A stretch of DNA of 64,000 nucleotides from Lysobacter sp. Root76. GTDB lineage: Bacteria; Pseudomonadota; Gammaproteobacteria; Xanthomonadales; Xanthomonadaceae. Position numbers and translations under genes: made by a program. Where the stretch lies: assembly GCF_001428685.1 (NCBI RefSeq), contig NZ_LMIK01000001.1, positions 471,288 to 535,287 of the forward strand. Direction: 5' to 3'. The notes below the pieces were generated by a model. The model had not been told where the DNA came from. It saw only the letters and a program-made list of their open reading frames with translations, and searched no databases. Shown here in pieces: positions 22,181 through 31,069 of this stretch (positions are counted from its first letter, which is position 1; each line of letters begins with the position of its first letter).

Positions 22181-25100
22181 CTAGCCGGCCGGAGGCGCGC
22201 TGTTGCCGGCGCTGCGCGTCTGCTCGCGGGTCATGACCTCGACCTTGGGCTCCTTCCAGGGGCCGGTCACCCGGTAGGTCTTGGCGCCGATCTGGCTCAG
22301 CGGTTTCTGCAGCACGGTGCCGGCGGCGGCGCCGATGGCCGCGCCGACCGGGCCGGCCGCGATCGCGCCGACCGCGGTCAGCAGGTTGCCGGTCTTGGGC
22401 CGGACCTCGATGGTCTGGTCGTAGCTCTGCGCGCGCAGATTGGTGGAGCCGCGGATGTTCACGGTCGCCGCGGGGCCGTCCATGACCAGGTCGTCGCTGC
22501 GCGCGCTGCCGCCGCCGATGGCGATGTGGCCGCCGACGCGGTTGAAGGCGAAGCCCTTGGAGAACAGGTCGCGGAAATCCAGGCCCAGGCGCCGCGGCAG
22601 CTGGGCGATGCTGAGCAGGCCGATCACCCGCCCGGTGCCGGGCTCGACCTCGAGCAGGCGCCCGTCGCGCACGTCCAGGGTCAGGCTGCCGTCCAGCGAA
22701 CCCAGCGCGAACGTGGCCGGGCTGCCGGGCCAGCCCGCATCGAAGCGGACCTTGGCCTTGCCGCCGGCGACCAGGCCGCCGAAGCCGAAGCCGCTCAGCA
22801 AGGCGCCGGTGTCGCCGCTGTCGATGTTCATCGTCAGGCGCGTGCGCGCCGCCGCGCCGCGGCCGTTCCAGTCGCCACTGATGTCGATACTCTGCTTGTC
22901 GGCGCGCGTCTGGATCTGTTCCAGGCGCATGCCGAGCGCGGTCGGCCGGGTACGGACGCGGGCGCTGCCCATGCGCGCGTCGCCCAGGCGAAGATCGGCG
23001 ATGTCGATGGTCAACGGCGGCACCTTGGCCGGGTCGAAGCCGGCGTCGATCGCGCGCGCGGCCGGTGCGGGAATCGCGGCGGCAGGCGCAGCCGATGCCG
23101 TGCCGTTGTCGGCCACCGATGCGGTGGGCGCGCGCCAGTACACGCGCTCGAACTTGCCGGCCAGCGGCGCGGCCGGATCGGCCGGGGCCAGCACGGCGCC
23201 TTCCAAGGCAGGGCCTTCGACCCGCACCGCGGTGGCGCCGCGCGGTGCCGGCACGACGACCAGGCGGGTGTCGGCGAACACACCGCCCAGCAGTTGCAGC
23301 TTCTGCGCGGTCACGTCCACGCGCTGCAGCGGCAGGCCCTCGCCTTCGCCCTTGCCGCCGCCGGCGAACGCCATCCATTCGATCGCGTCCAGCACGCCGG
23401 TGCGGCCGGTCGCGACCAGACCGTGCGCCGGCGGGACTTCGTCGACACGGGTGGCGCCGAGCGCGACGCGCACGCCGGTGCGGCCGTTGACGGTGCGCGC
23501 GCGCAGCGCCATCACGTTGCCGAACCCGACCCGGATGTCGCCGCTGCCCACCGGCAACGGCGTTTCCACCGTCGTCGCCAGGCCGCCCGCGGCCGGCTTG
23601 TGCAAGGGCGCCGGCAGTTCCAGGGCGGTGCCGACCAGGTTGGAATGCAGTTGCAGCAGGGTCGGCGGGGTGGCGCCGGCGAGCGCCTTGGGGATCGCTA
23701 TGCCGATGGTCCAGTTCGAACGCCCGTCCAGATAGGGCTTGAGCCAGCCCAGTTCCGGCGCGCGTTCGATCAGCGACTGCGCGCCGACGCTGGCGTCCAA
23801 CCCGGCCTCGAACACATTGCCGCGGTCGCGCACGTAGTCGCCCGCGCGCAGCGAGAGCTTGCCGGGCTGGCCTTCGTGGCGCACCGCCAGATCGTTGGCG
23901 CCGAAGCCGCCGCGCGCGTACTCGGCGCGTCCGCGCACGTCGTCGAAAGCGAGTTTCCAGCGCGCGTCGGCGAGCTTGGCGCCCTGCAATTCGACCGAAC
24001 CCGAAATCGCGGTGACGCTGCCCGGCTTCAGCGGCAGTTTCATATCAAAGCCGACCTGGGCCGGACCGCTGGCGGTGAGATTGGCGAAGGTGTCGGCGTG
24101 CTGCTTCTGCAGCGGGCTCAGGCGCAGCATGCTTAGCAGCTGCGCGGCGTCGGACGTAGTCCGCGCCTGCACGCTCAGCGCGCCGTCCTTGTAGTGATCG
24201 ATGCCAGCATGGATCTTCTGCACGCCGACACCGGCGAGCCTGGCGACGCCGTCGACGCTGAAGCCGTCGGCGATGAAGGCCACGTCCGCATCCAGGCCCT
24301 CGGCCGCCGGCCATTCGGGCTGGAACTTGACCACCGCCTGGTGCAGCTTCGCGGTCGCCTCGAAACGTCCGTTGCGGTCGCGGAACGGCCAGTTGTCGAG
24401 ATCGCCGGACACGATCGCGTGGCCGTCGCGCACGCTGCCGCCGATCAGGGCCGAATCCAGCCACTTCACCAATGCCGGCGACATGCTGTGGCGAATCCAG
24501 AAGCCCTTGGCGACCGGCACCCGCGCCTCGTCGAGGTCGGCGGCGATGTCGATCCACGGCCGCGTTCCATCGCCCTGCCACCACAGGCCGCCGCGTGCGC
24601 GCGCGCCGAAACCTTCGCCCTTGATCGTCAGGGCATGGGTGCCGACGCGCCAGCCCGCGCCCTCGCGCCAGCCGGCGACGGTGCCGTCGAGGTTCACGGT
24701 GTGGGCCACGCCGAAACCGGCCGGCCAGTCGAACCGCATCGGCGAGGCCGAATCCAGGCGCAGGCTGAAACCGTCGGCGTCGCCTTCGATATCGCCCGAC
24801 AGGCCGCTCAGGCCCGGTGCGGTGCCGATCGCGGCGAAACCCAGGCCGTCGATGCGCGCGCTGGCGTGCAGCGGCCCGTCGCGGCGGCCGGCGACCGAGA
24901 TGCGTTGCAGCGACATCTGCGGCTTGGTCCGGTGCAGCCAGCGGCGCAGGCCGGCGGGCACGCGGTCGCTGAGCGCGGCCGCCTGCAGCAGCGGCCCGGC
25001 GTCGATGCGGTCGGCGAGCAAGGCGTAGCGTTCGCCGCCGGCCAGCGCGAGGCCGTCCAGCACTTGTTGCCTGGGCGCGCCGCCGATGCGCAGATGCGGC

Positions 25101-26050
25101 GCATCGAAGCGCCAGCCGCCGCGGTCCAGGCGCCAGCGCGCACGCGCTTCGACGCGGTCGAACTCGATCCGCGGCAGCGCGGCGGCGCCGTCGCCCAGCG
25201 GCGCGCCGCGCAACGCGACCCGCTCCAGCGCGGCGTCGACGGTGACCATGGCGACGCGGTGATCGCGCAATTCGGCCCAGGCCTCGGCGCGGCCCTGCCC
25301 GCTTTCGGCGCCGATGCCGGCGACCTGCAGCAGCGCCGCCCAGGCGCTGAGGTCGGCGCGGCGCGCGCCGGCGTAGGCGCGGCCGTCGCCGCGCTTGCGA
25401 TCGAAGTCCAAGGCCGCGTCCAAGGGCGAGGAAGCCGCGCCGGCGACGCCTACGCTGGGCCAGGCGCGCAGGCCCGCACGCACGCGGTTGCCGTCCACGC
25501 GCAGGCGCAGGTTGATCTTGGGAATGCGCGCATCGACGCCGAGCTTGGGCGCGATCACCGCGAGCTTGCCGTCGATCACCTGCAACTCGCCCAGGCCTTC
25601 CAGCGCGGCCAGCGGGTCCTTGCTCGGCTGCTCCTGGCCGGGCAGGCCGCGTACCTTCCAGCGGCCGTCGTCGGCGCGCTCCAGGGTCAGGTCGAGGCCG
25701 TGCAGGCGCAGCTCGGAAAAGGAATGACCGGGCAAAAGGCCGGCGTAGATCGACACCAGCATTTCGGCATCGCCGACCACGAAGGCCTGCGCGCCCTCGC
25801 CGACCCGCAGGCCGTCCAGACGCAGCAAGGGCCCGCGTCGGGTCCATTGGGTTTCTACCCGGTCGAAGGCGACCGGACGGCCGGCGCGCTGGCTCAGCCA
25901 GGCCGCGATCCGGTCCGGATTGCGCTCGGCCATCGGCAGGATCTGGCTGGCCACGCCCAGCGCCAACGCCAGCAATACCAGCAGTACCGCGCCGGTATAG
26001 GCGACGCTGCGGCGGGCGAAGCGCAAACGGCGGCGCAGCGGGGTCGGCAT
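22181..26050 (-). CDS. yhdP: YhdP family AsmA-like protein (phospholipid transport)
   Basis: A giant inner-membrane-anchored periplasmic protein of the AsmA-like group (TIGR02099), about 1289 residues. In E. coli, YhdP with TamB and YdbH moves phospholipids to the outer membrane. One N-terminal helix (about residues 17-37, AYTGAVLLVLLALALGVASQ) is followed by a long bridge-forming beta domain. The C-terminal part includes GQGRIS-like family features such as LRDGRLLEVEPGTGRVIGL and DLFSKGFAFNRVGGHI. I chose ATG 26050 (MPTPLRRRLRFARRS) because a GGAG precedes it; the upstream in-frame start at 26122 falls inside a repeat. Confidence 0.93.
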   Translation of the reverse strand: MPTPLRRRLRFARRSVAYTGAVLLVLLALALGVASQILPMAERNPDRIAAWLSQRAGRPVAFDRVETQWTRRGPLLRLDGLRVGEGAQAFVVGDAEMLVSIYAGLLPGHSFSELRLHGLDLTLERADDGRWKVRGLPGQEQPSKDPLAALEGLGELQVIDGKLAVIAPKLGVDARIPKINLRLRVDGNRVRAGLRAWPSVGVAGAASSPLDAALDFDRKRGDGRAYAGARRADLSAWAALLQVAGIGAESGQGRAEAWAELRDHRVAMVTVDAALERVALRGAPLGDGAAALPRIEFDRVEARARWRLDRGGWRFDAPHLRIGGAPRQQVLDGLALAGGERYALLADRIDAGPLLQAAALSDRVPAGLRRWLHRTKPQMSLQRISVAGRRDGPLHASARIDGLGFAAIGTAPGLSGLSGDIEGDADGFSLRLDSASPMRFDWPAGFGVAHTVNLDGTVAGWREGAGWRVGTHALTIKGEGFGARARGGLWWQGDGTRPWIDIAADLDEARVPVAKGFWIRHSMSPALVKWLDSALIGGSVRDGHAIVSGDLDNWPFRDRNGRFEATAKLHQAVVKFQPEWPAAEGLDADVAFIADGFSVDGVARLAGVGVQKIHAGIDHYKDGALSVQARTTSDAAQLLSMLRLSPLQKQHADTFANLTASGPAQVGFDMKLPLKPGSVTAISGSVELQGAKLADARWKLAFDDVRGRAEYARGGFGANDLAVRHEGQPGKLSLRAGDYVRDRGNVFEAGLDASVGAQSLIERAPELGWLKPYLDGRSNWTIGIAIPKALAGATPPTLLQLHSNLVGTALELPAPLHKPAAGGLATTVETPLPVGSGDIRVGFGNVMALRARTVNGRTGVRVALGATRVDEVPPAHGLVATGRTGVLDAIEWMAFAGGGKGEGEGLPLQRVDVTAQKLQLLGGVFADTRLVVVPAPRGATAVRVEGPALEGAVLAPADPAAPLAGKFERVYWRAPTASVADNGTASAAPAAAIPAPAARAIDAGFDPAKVPPLTIDIADLRLGDARMGSARVRTRPTALGMRLEQIQTRADKQSIDISGDWNGRGAAARTRLTMNIDSGDTGALLSGFGFGGLVAGGKAKVRFDAGWPGSPATFALGSLDGSLTLDVRDGRLLEVEPGTGRVIGLLSIAQLPRRLGLDFRDLFSKGFAFNRVGGHIAIGGGSARSDDLVMDGPAATVNIRGSTNLRAQSYDQTIEVRPKTGNLLTAVGAIAAGPVGAAIGAAAGTVLQKPLSQIGAKTYRVTGPWKEPKVEVMTREQTRSAGNSAPPAG

Positions 26051-26072
26051 CAGCGTCGCGCTCCGCGCGCCG

Positions 26073-26162
26073 CCGGGATTCGGCATTCGGGATTCGGGAT
26101 TCGGCAAAGCACGGGCCGGCATTCGCCTCTGCGAATCGCGAATCCCGAATGCCGAATCCCGG
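26073..26162. repeat. Perfect 24-bp inverted repeat of GGGATTCGG units between rng and yhdP
   Basis: Left arm 26073-26096 and right arm 26139-26162 are perfect reverse complements over 24 bases, separated by 42 bases. The arms consist of GGGATTCGG / GGCATTCGG units, and further GATTCGG units continue after the left arm. The right arm begins two bases before the rng stop, so on the minus strand it forms a strong hairpin just after rng. ATTCGGGATTCGGG strings are common xanthomonad extragenic repeats. Confidence 0.8.
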
Positions 26163-26164
26163 CT

Positions 26165-27652
26165 TTAAAGCAGCACGACATCGAACTGCTCCTGCGCGTA
26201 CTGGTCGTCGGGCTGGAAGCGGATCGATTTGCCGAGGAACTCCTCCAGCTCGGCCACCGCCGCCGACTCCTCGTCGGTGATGCGTGCGACCACTTTCGGC
26301 GAGGCGATCACCAGCAGCCGCGGCGCGTCGAACTGGCGCACCTGGCGGACGATGTCGCGGAAGATTTCGTAGGTCACCGTTTCCGGCGTCTTCAAGGTGC
26401 CGCGGCCGCCGCACTCGTGGCAGGGCTCGCTGAGCTGGCGCTCCAGGCTTTCGGTGGTGCGCTTGCGGGTCATCTCGACCAGGCCCAGCGGCGAGAACTC
26501 GTAGACCGTGGTCTTGGCGTGGTCGCGCGCCAGCGACTTCTCCAGCTGACGCAGCACCTGGCGCTTGTGCTCGGCGTCGGTCATGTCGATGAAGTCGATG
26601 ATGATGATGCCGCCGAGGTTGCGCAGGCGCAGCTGCCGGGCCACCGACTGCGCCGCTTCCAGATTGGTCCGGTAAACGGTTTCCTCGAGATTGCGTTGAC
26701 CCAGGAAGGAGCCGGTGTTGATGTCGACCGTGGTCATGGCCTCGGTCTGGTCGATCACCAGGTAGCCGCCCGACTTCAGCGGCACCTGCTTGTCGAGCGC
26801 GCGCTGGATCTCGTCCTCGACCCCGTACAGGTCGAAGATCGGGCGCGCGCCGGTGTAGTGCTCGATCTTCTCGTCCAGGCCCGGCATGTATTGGGCGGCG
26901 AACACGCGCAGGCGTTCGCAGGTCTCGCGCGAATCGACCTTGACCTTCTCGACGTCGCGCCGCATCAGGTCGCGCACCGCGCGCAGCGGCAGGCTCAGGT
27001 CCTCGTACACGCGCTCGCCCACGCGCGAGCTTTGAGATTTCTCGGCGATCAGGGCCCAGGCCCGGCTCAGGTAGGCCACGTCCTCGGCCAGGGCCTCGGC
27101 GGGCTGGCTCTCGGCATTGGTGCGCACGATGTAGCCGTGGTTCTCGCCGGCCGGCGCCAGTGCGGTCACGTGCGACTTCAGGCGCTGGCGCTCGCTTTCG
27201 TCCTCGATCCGCGCCGATACCCCGACCACGCGCGTGCGCGGCAGCAGCACCAGGTAACGCGACGGAATGCTGAGCTGGGTGGTCAGGCGCGCGCCCTTGG
27301 TGCCGATCGGGTCCTTGACCACCTGGACGATGATTTCCTGGCCCTCGCGCAGCAGCTCGGCGATCGGCCGGGTCGGGGCCGGCGGCAGCGGCGCCTGGTC
27401 GCCCTCGCCCTCGCCGACCTGGGCCGGCTTGACGATGTCGGCCGCGTGCAGGAACGCGGCGCGCTCCAGGCCGATCTCGACGAACGCCGCCTGCATGCCC
27501 GGCATCACCCGCTGGACCCGGCCCTTGTAGATGTTGCCGACCACGCCGCGGCGCCAGCCGCGCTCGATGTGCAGCTCCTGCAGCATGCCGTTTTCGACCA
27601 CCGCGACTCGGGTTTCGCGCGGGGTGACGTTGACGAGTATTTCTTCGGTCAT
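26165..27652 (-). CDS. rng: Ribonuclease G
   Basis: Endoribonuclease that matures the 16S rRNA 5' end and turns over some mRNAs. The 495-residue protein has the RNase E/G N-terminus (MTEEILVNVTPRETRVAVVE), an S1 domain (about 35-120, GNIYKGRVQRVMPGMQAAFV), and the catalytic-domain Asp segments VIDQTEAMTTVDINTGSF and GGIIIIDFIDM. The Zn-link region CHECGGRGTLKTPETV is near residue 410. It has no long C-terminal scaffold, so it is RNase G rather than E. maf is 66 bases upstream. Confidence 0.96.
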   Translation of the reverse strand: MTEEILVNVTPRETRVAVVENGMLQELHIERGWRRGVVGNIYKGRVQRVMPGMQAAFVEIGLERAAFLHAADIVKPAQVGEGEGDQAPLPPAPTRPIAELLREGQEIIVQVVKDPIGTKGARLTTQLSIPSRYLVLLPRTRVVGVSARIEDESERQRLKSHVTALAPAGENHGYIVRTNAESQPAEALAEDVAYLSRAWALIAEKSQSSRVGERVYEDLSLPLRAVRDLMRRDVEKVKVDSRETCERLRVFAAQYMPGLDEKIEHYTGARPIFDLYGVEDEIQRALDKQVPLKSGGYLVIDQTEAMTTVDINTGSFLGQRNLEETVYRTNLEAAQSVARQLRLRNLGGIIIIDFIDMTDAEHKRQVLRQLEKSLARDHAKTTVYEFSPLGLVEMTRKRTTESLERQLSEPCHECGGRGTLKTPETVTYEIFRDIVRQVRQFDAPRLLVIASPKVVARITDEESAAVAELEEFLGKSIRFQPDDQYAQEQFDVVLL

Positions 27653-27718
27653 GGCGTGGATGGCGCTCTGCGTTCGTCAACGGTGGGGGAAGGTCGCGCG
27701 GCGGCCGGCGCGCGCGGG

Positions 27719-28288
27719 TCACGCATCAAGGCCGGCCTCGCGCAGCAGGCGTACGGTTTCGTGCAGGGGCAGCCCCATCACGCCGGAGTAGCTGCCCGAC
27801 AATCGGCTGACGAAGGCCTCGGCGCGGCCCTGGATCGCGTAGGCGCCGGCTTTGCCCTGCCACTCGCCGCCGGCGATGTAGCCGGCGATGCGCGGCTCGT
27901 CCAGGGTCTCGAACACGACCTCCGACACCGACACCGCCTGCGCTTCGCGCGCCGGCGAGACCAGCGACACCGCCGAGATCACCCGGTGGCTGCGCCCGGA
28001 CAGCCGGCGCAGCATGGCCGCGGCGTCCTGCGCATCGCGCGGCTTGCCGAAGACCTCGTCGTCGAGCACGACCTCGGTGTCCGCGCCCAGCACCAGCGCG
28101 CTCGGGTTGGCGACCACGCTCAGCAGACCGGCGCCGGCCTTCTCGCGCGCGACCCGGCGCACGTAGTCCTCGGCGGGCTCGCCGGGCTGGCGGTGCTCGG
28201 GTATGTCGAGGTCGAGCACGCCGAACGGCAGGCCCAGGCGGCCGAGCAACTCGTGCCTGCGTGGCGATTTGGAGGCGAGATAGAGCAT
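27719..28288 (-). CDS. Maf family nucleotide pyrophosphatase (YhdE type)
   Basis: House-cleaning nucleoside triphosphate pyrophosphatase of 189 residues. YhdE-type Maf proteins hydrolyse dTTP/UTP and modified pyrimidine nucleotides. Motifs: [16 protein letters not shown] at the start, [31 protein letters not shown] and [21 protein letters not shown] chose ATG 28288 ([11 protein letters not shown]); ATG-like codons upstream to 28342 add sequence outside the family. It precedes rng, the conserved maf-rng pair. Confidence 0.94.
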   Translation of the reverse strand: MLYLASKSPRRHELLGRLGLPFGVLDLDIPEHRQPGEPAEDYVRRVAREKAGAGLLSVVANPSALVLGADTEVVLDDEVFGKPRDAQDAAAMLRRLSGRSHRVISAVSLVSPAREAQAVSVSEVVFETLDEPRIAGYIAGGEWQGKAGAYAIQGRAEAFVSRLSGSYSGVMGLPLHETVRLLREAGLDA

Positions 28289-28411
28289 TCTGCGAAGCAT
28301 AACCCGCGCTGACTGAGCGCCGGCCGACGCGACGGGCGCCAACCCCGCCGCGGATCACGGTTCGTTAACCAGCTCGGCAACACCCTATTCCCACATCAAC
28401 AGGAGTTGAAC

Positions 28412-29191
28412 ATGTCGTCCTCGCCAAGCTGGCACCGTACCTCCACATCCCGTTTCGCCCTGCGCCCCCTGGTGCTGGCCGCCACTCTCGCCCTCGGAGC
28501 CGTCACCGCCATGTCCGCCACCGCCCAGACCGCTCCGGCCTACGTGGCCACCGACGGCACCCTGCTCTCGGTGTCGGCCCAGGCCGAGGCCAAGCGCGTC
28601 CCCGACATCGCCACCGTCTCCACCGGCGTGGTCACCCAGGCCGCCGACGCCAACGGCGCGATGCGCGCCAACGCCGAGCAGATGGCCAAGGTGGTGGCCG
28701 CGATCAAGGCCGCCGGCATCGCCGACCGCGACGTCCAGACCAGCGGCGTCAACCTCAACCCGCAGTACCGCTACGCCGAGAACCAGCCGCCGGTGATCAC
28801 CGGCTACCAGGCCAGCAACAACGTCAACGTGACCGTGCGCGATATCGCCAAGGTCGGCAAGATCCTCGACGCCCTGGTCGCCAACGGCTCCAACCAGATC
28901 AACGGCCCGACCTTCGACATCGACGAGAAGATCAAGGAAACCGCCTACGACGAAGCCCGCCGCAGTGCGATCGAGAAGGCCCAGGCGCGCGCCGAGATGT
29001 ACGCCAAGACCCTGGGGCTGAAGGTGCGCCGCATCGTCAGCGTCAGCGAGGGCGGCCGTTTCAGCCCGCCGATGCCGATGATGACGATGGCGCGGATGGA
29101 GAAGGCCGGCGCCGCCGCCGACACCTCGATCTCGCCGGGCGAAAGCGCGCTGTCGATCAACCTCGACGTGGTCTTCGAGCTGGGCAAGTGA
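28412..29191 (+). CDS. Exported SIMPL domain (DUF541) protein
   Basis: A 259-residue secreted or periplasmic protein. A signal peptide (about residues 1-37, ending SATAQT) is followed by a SIMPL/DUF541 domain: LLSVSAQAEAKRVPDIATVS, VQTSGVNLNPQYRYAEN, GYQASNNVNVTVRDIAKVG and DEARRSAIEKAQARAEMYAK. Relatives (such as YggE of E. coli) are linked to oxidative stress protection and outer-membrane assembly, but no enzymatic role is established. The start ATG 28412 has AGGAG six bases upstream. Its strand is opposite to the maf-rng block. Confidence 0.92.
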   Translation: MSSSPSWHRTSTSRFALRPLVLAATLALGAVTAMSATAQTAPAYVATDGTLLSVSAQAEAKRVPDIATVSTGVVTQAADANGAMRANAEQMAKVVAAIKAAGIADRDVQTSGVNLNPQYRYAENQPPVITGYQASNNVNVTVRDIAKVGKILDALVANGSNQINGPTFDIDEKIKETAYDEARRSAIEKAQARAEMYAKTLGLKVRRIVSVSEGGRFSPPMPMMTMARMEKAGAAADTSISPGESALSINLDVVFELGK

Positions 29192-29358
29192 GCTCCCCGG
29201 CCGCCCCCGACCCGCGCAAACCCGCGCCCGGCTACGCCGAGCCGCAGCCGCGCAACCCGGACGACGCGCGCCAGCCGCATCCCAAGCGGCCGCCGAATCC
29301 GGACGAGGGCGGCCTGGAACGCGAGCCGGACCCGGCGCCCGATCCGGCCGAGGAGTGA
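29188..29358 (+). CDS. Small Pro/Asp-rich hypothetical protein
   Basis: A 56-codon ORF whose GTG start overlaps the stop of the SIMPL gene (GTGA). The product is hydrophilic, rich in Pro, Asp, Glu and Arg, with repeated PNPDE/PDP-like units (NPDDARQPHPKRPPNPDEGG). It has no signal or membrane segment and is probably disordered. Support comes from the coupling overlap and from the terminator directly after the stop. No function can be assigned, and it could be a spurious ORF. Confidence 0.45.
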   Translation: MSSPAAPDPRKPAPGYAEPQPRNPDDARQPHPKRPPNPDEGGLEREPDPAPDPAEE

Positions 29359-29382
29359 TCGCCCGGCACCCGCAGCACCGAC

Positions 29383-29411
29383 GGCCCGCGCAAGCGGGCC
29401 TTCTTCATTTT
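29383..29411 (+). terminator. Intrinsic terminator after the SIMPL transcription unit
   Basis: Stem GGCCCGC / GCGGGCC with loop GCAA (29383-29400), then TTCTTCATTTT. It lies 24 bases after the small Pro-rich ORF. Confidence 0.8.
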
Positions 29412-29642
29412 GCGGCGCGCAGACGGCTGACCGGCCGCGCCGCGCTCTTTGCCGATCGGCTTGGCGGCGGTGTTTGCCTGCCAGACCACTACGCTGGAGC
29501 AGTCCCCGCGCCAGCGCCGTGCCGCACGTCCCCAGGCGCCGACGAGGCGCCGACGCGCCATCGAAAAAAATTCCGCGCGGCTTAACCCCGCCCGCGATCC
29601 CGGCCCGTTTCGATCCGTGCAGACCACACCAGGAGAGCTTCC

Positions 29643-30314
29643 ATGGCGCACGCGATCCCGCATCCCGACCGTCCGCAACTGGACTACAACCGCATCGCCG
29701 GCAACGCCGGGGCGATCGCCGTCAACGCGGTGCTGCTGATGTTGCTGCTGGTGCCGCTGTCGGCGCCGCAGCTGATCGAGAAGCCCGACGAGTTCATCAC
29801 CGACGTGTTGTTCCGCGATAAGCCCAAGGTGACCGAGCCGCCGCCGAAAGTGGTCGAGCGCGAGATCCGCAAGGAGCCCAAGCCGAACCCGACGATCGCG
29901 CCGAAACAGGTGCTGGTGGAGACGCCGCCGCGGCCCGTGGTCGACCCGATCGAGACCGACAGCATCTACGTGCCGGAAACGCCGCAGCAGCCCGAAGTGT
30001 TCGCCAAGAACGACATCGGCCGCGGCGAAATCCTGACCGGCGCGACCCTGCAGGTGGTCAACAACCCGCCGCCCAGCTATCCCGGCGAGGCGGTGCGCAA
30101 CAACCTCACCGGCACAGTGATGCTGGAAATCCTGGTCGGCATCGACGGCAAGCCGGTCGAGGTGACCGTGGTCAAGAGCAGCGGCCACCGCGTGCTCGAT
30201 CAGGCCGCACGCCGCGTGGTGATGTCGCGCTGGACCTTCCAGCCGGCGATGGAAGGCGGCCAGCCGGTGCAGGCGCGCGGACGGGTGCCGATCGAATTCA
30301 CTCTGGAACGTTGA
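29643..30314 (+). CDS. tonB: TonB energy transducer
   Basis: A 223-residue TonB-type protein that carries proton-motive energy from ExbB/ExbD to outer-membrane receptors. One N-terminal membrane helix (about residues 22-40, AGAIAVNAVLLMLLLVPLSA), a Pro/Lys/Glu-rich periplasmic linker (PKVTEPPPKVVEREI) and a C-terminal TonB domain (about 140-223) are present. The latter has the family signatures NPPPSYPGEAVRNNLTGTVM, DQAARRVVMSRWTFQPAM and a final IEFTL strand. An AGGAGAG ribosome site precedes ATG 29643. No exbB/exbD is adjacent, so this is a stand-alone tonB, common in genera with many TonB receptors. Confidence 0.93.
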   Translation: MAHAIPHPDRPQLDYNRIAGNAGAIAVNAVLLMLLLVPLSAPQLIEKPDEFITDVLFRDKPKVTEPPPKVVEREIRKEPKPNPTIAPKQVLVETPPRPVVDPIETDSIYVPETPQQPEVFAKNDIGRGEILTGATLQVVNNPPPSYPGEAVRNNLTGTVMLEILVGIDGKPVEVTVVKSSGHRVLDQAARRVVMSRWTFQPAMEGGQPVQARGRVPIEFTLER

Positions 30315-30331
30315 GTCCCTTGGCGAGGGAG

Positions 30332-30366
30332 CGGCCCGGGCCGGTATGGCCGGGCCGTTTTTTTTT
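30332..30366 (+). terminator. Intrinsic terminator of tonB
   Basis: CGGCCCGGGCC pairs with GGCCGGGCCG (one bulged G), loop GGTAT, followed by nine T residues. It starts 17 bases after the tonB stop. Confidence 0.88.
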
Positions 30367-30379
30367 GCGTGTCGCCTCG

Positions 30380-30470
30380 CTCAGGCGCGGCGATGCTCAG
30401 GCGCGGTGTGCCCCGGCGCGGTGTGCTCAGGCGCGGTGTGCTCAGGCGCGGTGTGCTCAGGCGCGGTGGT
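30380..30470. repeat. 15-bp tandem repeat re-duplicating the end of rlmH
   Basis: Six copies of CTCAGGCGCGGTGTG at 30380, 30396, 30411, 30426, 30441 and 30456; the first is 16 bases and the third begins CCCC. On the minus strand each unit reads as the last codons of rlmH plus stop (His-Arg-Ala-TGA). The array therefore begins inside the rlmH 3' end and extends 80 bases beyond it. Confidence 0.9.
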
Positions 30471-30927
30471 ACGGATGGTTCGCCAGCAGCGCCGCCGCGC
30501 GGTACAGCTGCTCGGCCGCGACCAGGCGCACCAGCATGTGCGGCAGGGTCAGCGGCCCCAGCGACCACTGCTCGTCGGCGCGCGCGAGCGCATCGGGCGC
30601 ATGGCCTTCGGGGCCGCCGATCAGGAACGCCAGATCGCGACCCTGGCCGCGCCAATGCTCCAGGCGCTGCGCCAGCTGTTCCGAGGTCCACAGCCGCCCG
30701 CGCCCTTCCAGCGCGACCACGCAGGCGTTCTTGGGCAAGGCCGCGATCACGCGCGCGCCTTCGTCCGCGGTCGCGCGCGCGGCATCGCGGCCCTTGCCGC
30801 GCAGACCCGGCTCGATCTCGACCAGGTCCAGCGGCAGCCAGTGCGAGAGCCGCTTCTGGTATTCGCCGAAGCCCTCGGCGACCCAGCGCGGCGCGCGTTC
30901 GCCGACGGCGATCAGTTTCGCTTTCAT
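30457..30927 (-). CDS. rlmH: 23S rRNA (pseudouridine1915-N3)-methyltransferase RlmH
   Basis: SPOUT-class methyltransferase that modifies pseudouridine 1915 in helix 69 of 23S rRNA, using SAM. The 156-residue protein has the normal length. Landmarks: MKAKLIAVGERAPRWVAEGF at the start, FLIGGPEGHAPD (SAM-binding knot) and the C-terminal LPHMLVRLVAAEQLYRAAAL. The final residues NHPYHRA and stop lie in the first unit of the 15-bp tandem array. ATG 30927 gives the family N-terminus; upstream codons to 31146 are not homologous. rsfS, its usual neighbour, lies 1.9 kb away behind a phoX-like gene. Confidence 0.96.
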   Translation of the reverse strand: MKAKLIAVGERAPRWVAEGFGEYQKRLSHWLPLDLVEIEPGLRGKGRDAARATADEGARVIAALPKNACVVALEGRGRLWTSEQLAQRLEHWRGQGRDLAFLIGGPEGHAPDALARADEQWSLGPLTLPHMLVRLVAAEQLYRAAALLANHPYHRA

Positions 30928-31069
30928 CGCGACATGGTAGCGGTCCGCGACGCATGCACGGGCCAAACCGCGCCTGCGTCGCATTTGGGCGCTGTGACAC
31001 GCTCGCGTCATCGAACGGTTACCGCGCCGACCTAGCGTGCAGGCTCCCCCAGCCAGCAGGAGCTGCACC

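Noticed and set aside
24194-28312. 1372-codon + strand ORF across yhdP, rng and maf
   Set aside because: Shadow of three clear minus-strand genes. It has no recognisable domain, and its product is an Ala/Gly/His-rich string.
30380-30470. Tandem repeat considered as a CRISPR array
   Set aside because: The 15-base units are contiguous with no spacers, and no cas genes are near.
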